Assembly: GCF_018860805.1 (NCBI RefSeq) | Contig: NZ_JAHKQR010000011.1 | Span: 986,366 to 1,050,365 of the forward strand | Direction: 5' to 3' | Source: Aestuariibacter sp. A3R04 | Lineage (GTDB): Bacteria > Pseudomonadota > Gammaproteobacteria > Enterobacterales > Alteromonadaceae | Length of the DNA: 64,000 bases | Part shown: positions 1 through 7,089 of the stretch, one piece after another | Numbering within the stretch: the first letter of the stretch is position 1 | Layout: the number at the start of each line of letters is the position of its first letter | Notes under the pieces: model-generated | Told to the model about the DNA's origin: nothing | Seen by the model: only the letters and a program-made list of their open reading frames with translations | Database searches by the model: none | Made by a program: the position numbers and the translations under genes

Positions 1-1
1 G

Positions 2-85
2 AAAAACGCGACAACGATAACCTTTGAGAAAGGTTATACGGGCGGTACGTGTGAAATAACTTGGCAGTTAATCGAATATGAATAA
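2..85 (+). CDS. C-terminal end of a phage protein (partial)
   Basis: An open frame enters from the left edge and ends at TAA 83-85, encoding a tail that finishes TCEITWQLIEYE. Its stop overlaps the start of the next gene by 8 bases, the packing typical of a phage operon. Too little is visible to assign a function; a virion or receptor-binding structural protein is possible only by context. Confidence 0.55.
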   Translation, partial: KNATTITFEKGYTGGTCEITWQLIEYE

Positions 86-506
86 AAATTACGCAAAGAT
101 AAATGATGATAATGTTGTTGTGGCTGTAATGTCACTGTCGGGTGTAGTTAATAATGACAGCATGATTGAATTGCAAAGCAATGATTTATCATTGTTGGGT
201 AAGCGCTACGAAAACGGCGCGTTTGTTGATGTGCCGGTTGTCAGTGAGTCAATACGAATTATCAGTGTAGGCGCATTTCGCCGCCGTTTTACAACAGCTG
301 AAAAAGTCGCAATAAAGACCAGTAATGATCCAGTGCTGGAAGTGTTTGAAGAGGATTTGATTGCATCATCGTATGTTGATTTGGATTTTTCGCAAACACA
401 AGAGGCAATCGCCTATCTGGAGCAACAAAATATTATCGCGACAGGGCGAGCGGCTGAGTTGTTAGCAGACGGTGCGAAAGAAGAAAAACCAATCAATGAA
501 CGTTAA
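78..506 (+). CDS. phage-type hypothetical protein, possible virion protein
   Basis: This encodes 142 residues without a signal peptide or membrane segment. The middle (VGAFRRRFTTAEKVAI, then a run around residues 90-115 rich in D, L and Q) resembles small proteins found beside tail or capsid genes in marine phages, where a segment reading roughly F..RF...E...I....DP is common. That resemblance is from memory and weak. It overlaps both neighbours by a few bases and belongs to one phage transcription unit running to 1736. The function is unknown; a structural or assembly role is inferred from position. Confidence 0.55.
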   Translation: MNKNYAKINDDNVVVAVMSLSGVVNNDSMIELQSNDLSLLGKRYENGAFVDVPVVSESIRIISVGAFRRRFTTAEKVAIKTSNDPVLEVFEEDLIASSYVDLDFSQTQEAIAYLEQQNIIATGRAAELLADGAKEEKPINER

Positions 507-1014
507 AACAAGCGCGGCGGCGGTGGCGGTCGCGTTGGGGTTGTATTTGCTCATGAAATTAAAATCAGAAAAATTGCCGTTAGGCATTAGAAATAATAAT
601 CCGCTTAACTTGCGTGAAGTGGGCATTCCGTGGAACGGTAAAACCGGCGAAAATGGCGGTTTTACTACGTTTGAAACGCCGCACTACGGAATAAGAGCGG
701 CGGCAAATAACATGAAAAATAGTTATCTGTCGGGCAATACCACAATAGAAAAAATAATCTCAGAATGGGCCCCGGAAACGGAAAATAACACGGCGGCGTA
801 TATTGCCAGCGTGTCACAAAAAACAGGTATTGCGGCAACGGAAAACATTACAGCTATGCCGCAGTTGGTTGAGATTATCAAAGCCATGATTTATCACGAA
901 AACGGGCAGCAGCCGTACGGTAACGCATTGATAGAGAGGGCCGTATATGACGGGGCGCTATTTGGTGCGGCGTTGCCTGATACGTTTGATATTTCCGGCG
1001 GGGTGTACGTATGA
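496..1014 (+). CDS. virion-associated peptidoglycan-hydrolase-like protein (GIRNNNPLNLR motif)
   Basis: This encodes 172 residues from ATG 496, which I prefer to the GTG at 472 because it leaves a short 11-base overlap and follows AAGAAG. Residues 5-20 form a membrane anchor. The motif GIRNNNPLNLR follows, then W.GKTGENGGFTTF, YGIRAAANNM and IISEWAPETENNTAAYI. This pattern is typical of phage and prophage proteins annotated as structural or muramidase-like proteins that help cross the cell wall. The N-terminal anchor suggests it acts at a membrane. It sits directly before the putative holin cassette, so an endolysin role is also possible. The catalytic residue cannot be assigned by eye. Confidence 0.6.
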   Translation: MNVKTSAAAVAVALGLYLLMKLKSEKLPLGIRNNNPLNLREVGIPWNGKTGENGGFTTFETPHYGIRAAANNMKNSYLSGNTTIEKIISEWAPETENNTAAYIASVSQKTGIAATENITAMPQLVEIIKAMIYHENGQQPYGNALIERAVYDGALFGAALPDTFDISGGVYV

Positions 1015-1121
1015 ATATTGATTTTAAATGGCTGGCAATGACGGCGGCGGGTGCGGTGCTGGGCGCGGTCGTTGTTTATCAAGTCAAAAAGCACACAAGC
1101 GGTATTGTTGATGATAAGTGA
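1011..1121 (+). CDS. 36-residue single-pass membrane protein of the phage cassette
   Basis: The ATG at 1011 overlaps the previous TGA (ATGA), a translational-coupling arrangement. The product is MNIDFKWLAMTAAGAVLGAV followed by VVYQVKKHTS and a short acidic tail: one hydrophobic helix with a basic cytoplasmic end. Its stop overlaps the start of the next gene. Such tiny membrane proteins in a lysis region are often holin-like or regulators of lysis timing. The call rests on overlapping gene packing and the membrane helix, not on a recognised family. Confidence 0.45.
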   Translation: MNIDFKWLAMTAAGAVLGAVVVYQVKKHTSGIVDDK

Positions 1122-1452
1122 CGTTATAGCGTTAATTCGCGGCGGTCTGTCACTGTACAGCGAAAAACGCGCGGCGATTAATGCGCGCGAAATTCAAGAA
1201 ATAAAAACCGGTGCGGCGTGGGAGGTTAAAGCGCTTGATTCCGGCGTGTGGATACGTAGGTTTTCATATGGATTGTTTAGTTTTCCAATCGTATTAACGG
1301 CGTTTAATCCAGGCGCGGGGCGGGAATTGTTCGCAAATTTATCAGCCGCGCCGGATTGGTATATTCAAACGTTTATGATCATCAATGGGACAGTGTGGGG
1401 GGCGCTAGAATTAAAACGGATAATTCCAGCGTTTGCAGGGCTTAAAAAGTGA
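1111..1452 (+). CDS. putative phage holin (3-TM type)
   Basis: This encodes 113 residues from ATG 1111; the open frame extends upstream to 1051, but 1111 gives the tighter overlap with the preceding tiny gene. A charged N-terminal amphipathic part (LYSEKRAAINAREIQEIK) is followed by hydrophobic segments around residues 49-60, 70-80 and 90-108, with FNPGAGRE and PDWYIQTF between them and WGALELKR near the end. This layout resembles the 3-TM holins of gene transfer agents and marine phages, which permeabilise the inner membrane. Family membership is from memory; function is inferred from topology and position. Confidence 0.5.
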   Translation: MISDVIALIRGGLSLYSEKRAAINAREIQEIKTGAAWEVKALDSGVWIRRFSYGLFSFPIVLTAFNPGAGRELFANLSAAPDWYIQTFMIINGTVWGALELKRIIPAFAGLKK

Positions 1453-1736
1453 CAGATAGACGGCGGCAAAATTTGTTCAAGGATATCATTGTTCCGGTTA
1501 GCGTATCGGTTGTAACCGGTGTTGCTGCGGCGTTTGTATCATCGCAAATGGCAATCAAAGTGCTCGAAACGAAGGTGCAATATATCGAATCTGATATTAA
1601 AACCGTGCGCCAGTTGGCTGCATCAGTATCAGCGGCTAACATGGAGCTTAACCGGCGCGGCGCGTGGATGGATGCGATAGAATTGCGAGTGTCACGCAAT
1701 GAGCGCGATATATACGAATTGAACAAACTTAATTAA
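1449..1736 (+). CDS. phage membrane-anchored coiled-coil protein
   Basis: This encodes 95 residues. The GTG start at 1449 overlaps the preceding TGA (GTGA). Residues 12-33 (IIVPVSVSVVTGVAAAFV) form one membrane helix, followed by a heptad-like region (VLETKVQYIESDIKTVRQ and onward to the end) that probably forms a coiled coil. The shape resembles Rz-type spanins or small phage proteins accompanying holins, but spanins usually expose the coil to the periplasm and are longer. It ends the plus-strand phage operon and converges on the DUF3653-like gene, overlapping its 3' end by 8 bases. Confidence 0.5.
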   Translation: MTDRRRQNLFKDIIVPVSVSVVTGVAAAFVSSQMAIKVLETKVQYIESDIKTVRQLAASVSAANMELNRRGAWMDAIELRVSRNERDIYELNKLN

Positions 1737-2223
1737 CTTTCTTTTTGTGCGTAGGGCGCTCATTGGGCGCTAAAAATATTACATCATTTATAACTTCATT
1801 TAATAAATTGGCAGCTTGAGCAATACGCGCTTTAGCTGCTTTTCGTGCGTTATCATCTCGTAAAGCTGCAATCTGCTTTTTATAATACTCATTGTCTGAT
1901 TCTTGGCGCGTTGCGTTTGCATTAATAAATTTAATCATTCTGAGGTGTTCGGGGGTTATTCCGTGCGGGTAGTCGGGGGTGATCAGATTGTCGTTAATAT
2001 CAAAAGCGTATTTGTCGCCCCATGAGTCAGGGATGCTACGCGCTTTCATGCGCAAAAGTGAGACAGCGCGGGGGCATGGTTTATCGGTGTTTATCCAGCG
2101 GTCGAGCGTGCGAGTTGAGCAGTGCAAAAAATCACAGGCGGCGTTTTTATCAATGATAACAGAGCCGCCAAAAACAATAACAAAGCCGCTTTTGCGAAGT
2201 AATTTTTTGAATGATTTGTTCAT
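1729..2223 (-). CDS. DUF3653-like phage DNA-binding protein
   Basis: This encodes 164 residues from ATG 2223; the frame is open to 2313 but the added residues are hydrophobic and have no homologous look. Residues 25-95 read like the phage DUF3653 family: ACDFLHCSTRTLDRWINTDK, a helix-turn-helix that looks like a MerR/Cro-type fold, then PRAVSLLRMKA, SWGDKYAFDINDNLITPD and ITPEHLRMI. The C-terminal third is a charged coil ending in KKKVN. In filamentous and other small phages this family sits beside integration or replication functions, and a repressor or regulator role is likely. It lies 158 bases from dif on the opposite strand to the phage operon. Confidence 0.55.
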   Translation of the reverse strand: MNKSFKKLLRKSGFVIVFGGSVIIDKNAACDFLHCSTRTLDRWINTDKPCPRAVSLLRMKARSIPDSWGDKYAFDINDNLITPDYPHGITPEHLRMIKFINANATRQESDNEYYKKQIAALRDDNARKAAKARIAQAANLLNEVINDVIFLAPNERPTHKKKVN

Positions 2224-2380
2224 GTAATAGCCACCAACATAAAAAATTGCATGAAAAAAACTAATGATTAATATTTTTTTTGTGCTGATTTTAATAAAAC
2301 AGAAAACTTGCAAAAATAGGCGTTTATTGTCTTTTTTGATACGAAAGTATAAAAGTTCAAAATACAGTCAAATTGTCTTT

Positions 2381-2408
2381 ATTTAACATAATATACATTA
2401 TGCGCAAT
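2381..2408 (-). other. dif: dif site (XerC/XerD chromosome dimer resolution site)
   Basis: On the minus strand the 28 bases are ATTGCGCATAA (XerC arm), TGTATA (centre) and TTATGTTAAAT (XerD arm). Compared with the E. coli dif site as I remember it, only the first two bases of the XerC arm differ (AT for GG). XerCD recombines here to resolve chromosome dimers under FtsK control. Its presence marks the replication terminus, and most genes to its right run toward it. The phage-like genes lie on the XerD-arm side. Confidence 0.9.
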
Positions 2409-2541
2409 TGTAAGCATAGTGAATTGGGTGAGTTATATCAGGGGTTTCATTGTCTCTGCTACCTGGCTCGTGGTTTCGCATGATGTGCTAAAGATTAAAT
2501 TCTGAGAGTGATTCTGGTGTTACGCTTAGATTAACGAAGTC

Positions 2542-2739
2542 TTAGGCTTGCTCAAGACCAATGAGTTTGATGAGTATTTTAAATGGCACGAGCTCAGTAT
2601 ATAGAAATCCCTGAGCGTGATAGCAACCTTCGCGTAAATGTAAATTTGCCTGGGCCCTGGTGATTTCCTCGTCTTCAGCTATTACATTCATATGTAAGCT
2701 TTTACTCATGGCTCTGATAGTCTTGGTGATGGCTATCAA
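2542..2739 (-). pseudogene. remnant of an EAL-domain (cyclic-di-GMP phosphodiesterase) gene
   Basis: The readable stretch of 65 residues matches only the last third of an EAL domain: AITKTIRAMSKSLHMNVIAE, then REGCYHAQGFLYTELVP and LIKLIG. In intact EAL proteins this region reads roughly I..TI..MA..L.M.VIAEGVET..Q...L...GC...QGY.YS.P. Here the AEGVET signature has decayed to AEDEEIT. There is no upstream frame carrying the EAL motif or metal ligands, and a stop lies just upstream (TAG at 2752-2754). It cannot be a working phosphodiesterase. Confidence 0.7.
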
Positions 2740-2848
2740 ATTTTTCTTTACCTACCGCTTACTTGCTCAATTAATATAACTAAAGGCTTTTTTTTCATCA
2801 CTTATGGATGTAATTAAACACCATAGAATGGCTTATCATTCCTTAAAC

Positions 2849-2974
2849 TTATCTTTTCCTTGGGTTTTCGTCTGCTTTTGCGTTGCTTTTGGCTGTTAAA
2901 AACTGCACTATTTCCTTGTTGATTTCACTCTTCACAGAAAGCAACAGCGGTTTAGCAATGTAGTCTGAAGGATC
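2849..2974 (-). pseudogene. possible remnant of a response-regulator receiver domain
   Basis: An open stretch of 41 codons without a start codon reads DPSDYIAKPLLLSVKSEINK, then EIVQFLTAKSNAKADENPRK and a stop. DYIAKP resembles the conserved beta5 motif (DDYI.KP) at the end of receiver domains, followed by the expected alpha5-like helix. It lies on the same strand as, and about 110 bases upstream of, the EAL remnant, so both may be debris of one REC-EAL type gene or of two neighbours. The match is short and the call tentative. Confidence 0.35.
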
Positions 2975-3082
2975 TTACGTTTCTGCGCGAAGTTACCTTC
3001 AATACTCAGCATTTTAAAATGCGGCTGAATTTATAAAAAACACAAACAATAAATTTAACTTACTCATCTAAAGGAGAATAAG

Positions 3083-3442
3083 ATGAATGAAGCGCCGGCG
3101 ACAACAGCTCCTGCTCCCGCCTCAAATTCCACGGCTAAACTAGTTTATATTCTGTACTTGGTTGGTATTGTATTCGGTATTACAGGTATCGTTGGTGTGG
3201 TTATGGCCTATATCAATAAGTCTGATGCACCTGAATGGTTGCAAAGCCATTATCGTTTCCAAATCAGAACATTCTGGATAGGTTTTCTCTATATGTTTGT
3301 CGGTTCGTTACTGTCCCTCATCATTATTGGCTGGTTTATTCTGTTGTTCTGGGTTGTTTGGCTTATTATTCGTTGTGTTAAAGGGATGAAGGCCCTTGAA
3401 GCCAACCAAGCCCACCCTGACCCTGAGTCATGGATGTTCTAA
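3083..3442 (+). CDS. DUF4870-like small membrane protein
   Basis: This encodes 119 residues, with a good ribosome site (AAAGGAG) 8 bases before the ATG. A proline- and alanine-rich cytoplasmic start (residues 1-17) is followed by three membrane helices at about 20-43, 66-84 and 85-102. A polar loop contains WLQSHYRFQIRTFWIGF, the most conserved part of this COG3671/DUF4870-type family (H.R.Q..TF). Family members are uncharacterised inner-membrane proteins, sometimes near stress genes. It stands alone between the dif region and the convergent ydiJ gene. Confidence 0.6.
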   Translation: MNEAPATTAPAPASNSTAKLVYILYLVGIVFGITGIVGVVMAYINKSDAPEWLQSHYRFQIRTFWIGFLYMFVGSLLSLIIIGWFILLFWVVWLIIRCVKGMKALEANQAHPDPESWMF

Positions 3443-3453
3443 CATGTACCAAT

Positions 3454-3479
3454 CGCGCCCCAAATTAATTGAGGGCGCG
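3454..3479. terminator. GC-rich hairpin between convergent genes
   Basis: The arms CGCGCCC (3454-3460) and GGGCGCG (3473-3479) form a perfect 7-bp stem between the convergent DUF4870-like gene and ydiJ. There is no clean T-tract on either side, so it may be a weak bidirectional terminator. Confidence 0.4.
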
Positions 3480-3505
3480 TTGATTTCTTCAGGTACGCAC
3501 GAGCT

Positions 3506-6500
3506 TCATTCCAGTAAATTTAATATCACTTGCATCGGATGTTTGGGCTTATAGCCATTAATTCTCTTCACCTGACTACGACATGAATACCCCGTCACCA
3601 TGATTTCATCTGGGTTCGCACTTTCAATAATACGTTGCCAACTAAGTGAATAAATAGCTTTAGAAGATGCTAGGTGGTTTTTCTCATGTCCATACGTACC
3701 CGCCATACCACAACATCCGACAGGCACGATTTCACACTTCACCCCCAATTTATTAAAGATATCTCGCCATTGTTTTTCTGATGCAGGCACCATTGCCTTT
3801 TCAGTACAATGACTCAACAATTTATAATTAAAATCGGTATTCAGAATTTGTGATGAAAGTTTGTCAATCAACCATTCTTGTATAAGGGCCACATTAAACG
3901 TTCCGCGTTTCTCACCGAGTGTCTTTTTGTATTCATCGCGATAACACAGTACTAGGGATGCATCCAAGCCTACCAAAGCGACATCCACAGTGGCAATTTC
4001 GTTGAGAAATGCTGCGGTGCTGCTTGCCGTCTTAGCGAATTGACTAAGAAAACCTTTGACGTGTTGTGGCTTTCCATTCGGCTTAAAAGGCAGTAATACG
4101 GGATTAAAGCCAAGCTTATCTAGGGCTGAAAGTGCATCGTGAACTACCTCAGCCTCATAGAAGCTGGTAAATGGGTCTTGGACGACAATGACTGTCTTTT
4201 CTTTTTCCGCAGCCGACATAGCTCGCAATAGTGCTAAGTTAAAACTATAGCGCTTCCCAACTCGCTGTCGTAATGTGGGCGAGGATAGAAGGGGCGAGTC
4301 TACGTAGCCTACGTATTTTTCGATAGCCGATTTAACACTATTAATATTCATGATCCGGTTTGCTAAACGCGGGGCATAAGATAGTAATGGTGCCATGCGT
4401 TCGATATTAGCAACCAAATAATCCTTCACGGGCCGACTATAACGTTGATAGTAAAGGTCGAAAAATCGCGAACGGAAATCAGGTACATCCACATTTATCG
4501 GACATTGACTGGCACATGCTTTACAGGCGAGACAGTCATTCATTATCGCCAGGACTTCATGGGAAAAGTCATTGTGTTTGCTTTTATTATTTTTATACCG
4601 TTGCCACCGTGATAACTTTTTATCGTTTTTTTCTGCGATCTCAAGGTTCACGCCTTGTTGCGCTGCTAAGCGAAGCCATTCGCGTAACATCCCAGCCCTT
4701 CCCTTTGGGCTATGGCGTCTGTCTCCTGATACTTTAAATGATGGACACATTGTCGAGTTAGCGTTGTAGTTAAAACACAGACCATTGCCATTGCAGTTTA
4801 ACGCATTTTTGAACGAGGCTCTGGTGTTTACTGGAATGATCCGGTCGAAACCTCCGCGCTTTTTGTCATCTACGCTTACTAACGTATCTTTACTATTAAT
4901 AGGAGTACAGATTTTTCCAGGGTTCATTTTGTTATAAGGGTCGAAAACAGCCTTGATTTTCCGCAGCTCAGCAAACAACTCATTGCCGAAAAATTCAGGA
5001 CCATATTCACTTCTGAACCCTTTTCCATGTTCCCCCCACATGAGCCCCCTGTATTTAGCGACTAAAGCAACGACTTCATCAGATATTTTCCGAAGTGTGA
5101 TCTCTTGGTCAGGATCGCATAAATCCAATGCTGGTCTTACGTGTAATACACCGGCATCGACATGGCCAAACATGCCGTAGTGAAGTTGATAGCTATCCAG
5201 CACTTGCCTAAATTGCATTATGAAATCGGCCAGATGTTCAGGTGGCACAGCCGTATCTTCAGCAAAGGCAATAGGCTTTGCAGTTGACTTAGTTTTACCC
5301 AAAAGGCCCACTGATTTTTTACGCATGGCATAAATTTTGTCAATGTCTGTAATATCATCGGTGATTTGGTAGCCGATGACACCTGTTTCAGCGACTTCGA
5401 TTTCACGATCTAACTGGGCGCGAAGATATTGAATTTTACCCTCAATATCAGATCTGTCTTCGCTGTTAAATTCAACCATATTCAAACCTTGAACGTCACG
5501 CTCAGGTACTGGTTCTATTAGGTGCTCCACACTCTGCCAAACTACATCTTCCCGAGCCAGATTGAGCACGTTGCTGTCCACAGTCTCAACAGATGTTGCT
5601 TTTGCCGCAACCATAGCAGGAGCATGACGCAGGGCGGAGTCAAAAGAATCATACTTAATGTTGACGAGCACTTTATGGCTTGGAATGGGCGTTATATTGA
5701 GTATGGCCTCTGCAACAAATACCAGCGACCCTTCCGAGCCACATATCACCCGGCTCGGATCTAACGAGGTCATATTGGAGTCGACAATATGGGCTAAATC
5801 ATACCCTGTGAGAAATCTATTTAGCGGAGGAAATTTATCAGTAATGAGTTGCCGTTTCCCAACACCGGTTTCGATAAGTTGTTTGTAAATGTTTCCTATT
5901 CGAGTGGCTTGTTGGGCATCCACTTTCGCTCTTTGTAATTCAATCGGCCGGGTGTGTAAAATCGTCCCGTCAACCAAGACTGAAGTAAGCCCCAGTACAT
6001 GATCAGATGTTTTTCCGTAGACAAGAGACCCCTGCCCCGACGCATCAGTGTTTATCATACCGCCAATGGTTGCACGATTGCTCGTCGAAAGGTCTGGTGA
6101 AAAAAAGAAACCATGAGGCTTAAGAAAGTCGTTGAGTTGATCTTTTACAACTCCTGCTTGAACTCTTACCCAGCGTTCATCAGTGTTGATGTCAATAATA
6201 TGCTTCATATGGCGTGACGTATCGACTATTATGCCACTGGTAAGAGATTGTCCGTTGGTGCCAGTTCCGCCACCTCTCGCGCTGAAGGTTATATTTATAA
6301 ACTCGGGTTTGTGTGCCAATTCACCCAGCGTTACAAGGTCTTCAATATTCTTAGGAAAAACAACAGCCTGAGGCGTTTTTTGATAAACTGAATTGTCCGT
6401 GCTATAAGCAATTCGAGTTGAATAGGCTTTTTCCACGTCCCCGCTAAAATTGCTCCATTTAAGCGCTTCTACATAGCGCAAATACTCATTTTTGAGAGAC

Positions 6501-6526
6501 GCGTCAGGGTTTATCAGTGGTATCAT
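3506..6526 (-). CDS. ydiJ: YdiJ-type FAD/Fe-S D-2-hydroxyacid dehydrogenase
   Basis: This encodes 1006 residues, the length of E. coli YdiJ (about 1018), which oxidises D-2-hydroxyglutarate and related D-2-hydroxyacids, passing electrons to the respiratory chain. The order of domains is an FAD-binding PCMH domain (GGGTGTNGQSL at about 85-95), an FAD-oxidase C-terminal domain to about 540, a cysteine-rich linker (CNGNGLCFNYN and MCPSF), a 4Fe-4S motif CLACKACASQCP near 680, and a C-terminal CCG-type region (VGCCGMAGTYGHEK). The start MIPLINPDAS matches the usual start of the family. It stands alone, with no linked transporter or regulator. It carries two CCCTNCCC octamers of KOPS type (4696, 6030). 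Confidence 0.92.
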   Translation of the reverse strand: MIPLINPDASLKNEYLRYVEALKWSNFSGDVEKAYSTRIAYSTDNSVYQKTPQAVVFPKNIEDLVTLGELAHKPEFINITFSARGGGTGTNGQSLTSGIIVDTSRHMKHIIDINTDERWVRVQAGVVKDQLNDFLKPHGFFFSPDLSTSNRATIGGMINTDASGQGSLVYGKTSDHVLGLTSVLVDGTILHTRPIELQRAKVDAQQATRIGNIYKQLIETGVGKRQLITDKFPPLNRFLTGYDLAHIVDSNMTSLDPSRVICGSEGSLVFVAEAILNITPIPSHKVLVNIKYDSFDSALRHAPAMVAAKATSVETVDSNVLNLAREDVVWQSVEHLIEPVPERDVQGLNMVEFNSEDRSDIEGKIQYLRAQLDREIEVAETGVIGYQITDDITDIDKIYAMRKKSVGLLGKTKSTAKPIAFAEDTAVPPEHLADFIMQFRQVLDSYQLHYGMFGHVDAGVLHVRPALDLCDPDQEITLRKISDEVVALVAKYRGLMWGEHGKGFRSEYGPEFFGNELFAELRKIKAVFDPYNKMNPGKICTPINSKDTLVSVDDKKRGGFDRIIPVNTRASFKNALNCNGNGLCFNYNANSTMCPSFKVSGDRRHSPKGRAGMLREWLRLAAQQGVNLEIAEKNDKKLSRWQRYKNNKSKHNDFSHEVLAIMNDCLACKACASQCPINVDVPDFRSRFFDLYYQRYSRPVKDYLVANIERMAPLLSYAPRLANRIMNINSVKSAIEKYVGYVDSPLLSSPTLRQRVGKRYSFNLALLRAMSAAEKEKTVIVVQDPFTSFYEAEVVHDALSALDKLGFNPVLLPFKPNGKPQHVKGFLSQFAKTASSTAAFLNEIATVDVALVGLDASLVLCYRDEYKKTLGEKRGTFNVALIQEWLIDKLSSQILNTDFNYKLLSHCTEKAMVPASEKQWRDIFNKLGVKCEIVPVGCCGMAGTYGHEKNHLASSKAIYSLSWQRIIESANPDEIMVTGYSCRSQVKRINGYKPKHPMQVILNLLE

Positions 6527-6614
6527 CTATATCTACTATGAATATGTATGGTTAATGGTTCTGTCATAATATGAGTGGCTATAACACTGCCAGTATCATG
6601 ACTTGTTAGTCAGA

Positions 6615-7037
6615 TTATTTTCGCTGACTAAAATAGTGTTGTTCCTTACATTCATTAATTTTTTTTACGTCTGCACAATATTCTGAAACTGGCCGAATTA
6701 ATAGACGTGGAATGCCAATAGGCTCGCCAGTTTCCAAGCAAAAGCCATAGGTACCATCTGCTATTCTACGAAGAGATTTGTCTATTTTTCTAAGCAGCAG
6801 ACGTTCCCTGTCCACTATGCGCAAAGCAAGACGTGATTCTTCCTCGTATTGTGCACGGTCAGCGTCATCATTGAGTTCTGGTGGGTTACTCAACGCCAGC
6901 TTCATTTCCTCAATATGCAACATGGTTTTCCTTTTAAGTTCATGTAATGCATGACAAAAAAATGCGAGCTGTTCATCATTCATGTAATCATCAGGTGAAG
7001 TGTTAAGAATTTGTTCCTTAGTGAGTTCGTTTTTCAT
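6615..7037 (-). CDS. DksA-like transcription factor with reduced zinc site
   Basis: This encodes 140 residues of the DksA/TraR family, which binds in the RNA polymerase secondary channel and works with ppGpp. A coiled-coil hairpin spans about 25-90. The tip keeps the acidic signature DDADRA (D57, D60, A62), equivalent to D71, D74 and A76 of E. coli DksA. The C-terminal globule reads GFCLETGEPIGIPRLL and SEYCADV, so of the four zinc cysteines only C100 and C121 remain, with T103 and V124 replacing the others. This resembles the zinc-poor DksA2 paralogues of Pseudomonas, thought to work when zinc is scarce. No zinc-uptake gene is adjacent. It stands as a single gene between ydiJ and dihydroorotase. 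Confidence 0.85.
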   Translation of the reverse strand: MKNELTKEQILNTSPDDYMNDEQLAFFCHALHELKRKTMLHIEEMKLALSNPPELNDDADRAQYEEESRLALRIVDRERLLLRKIDKSLRRIADGTYGFCLETGEPIGIPRLLIRPVSEYCADVKKINECKEQHYFSQRK

Positions 7038-7089
7038 TTTCTCGATAGCCTAATTCTCAATATGCTCAATCACAACTCAACGGCAAATT

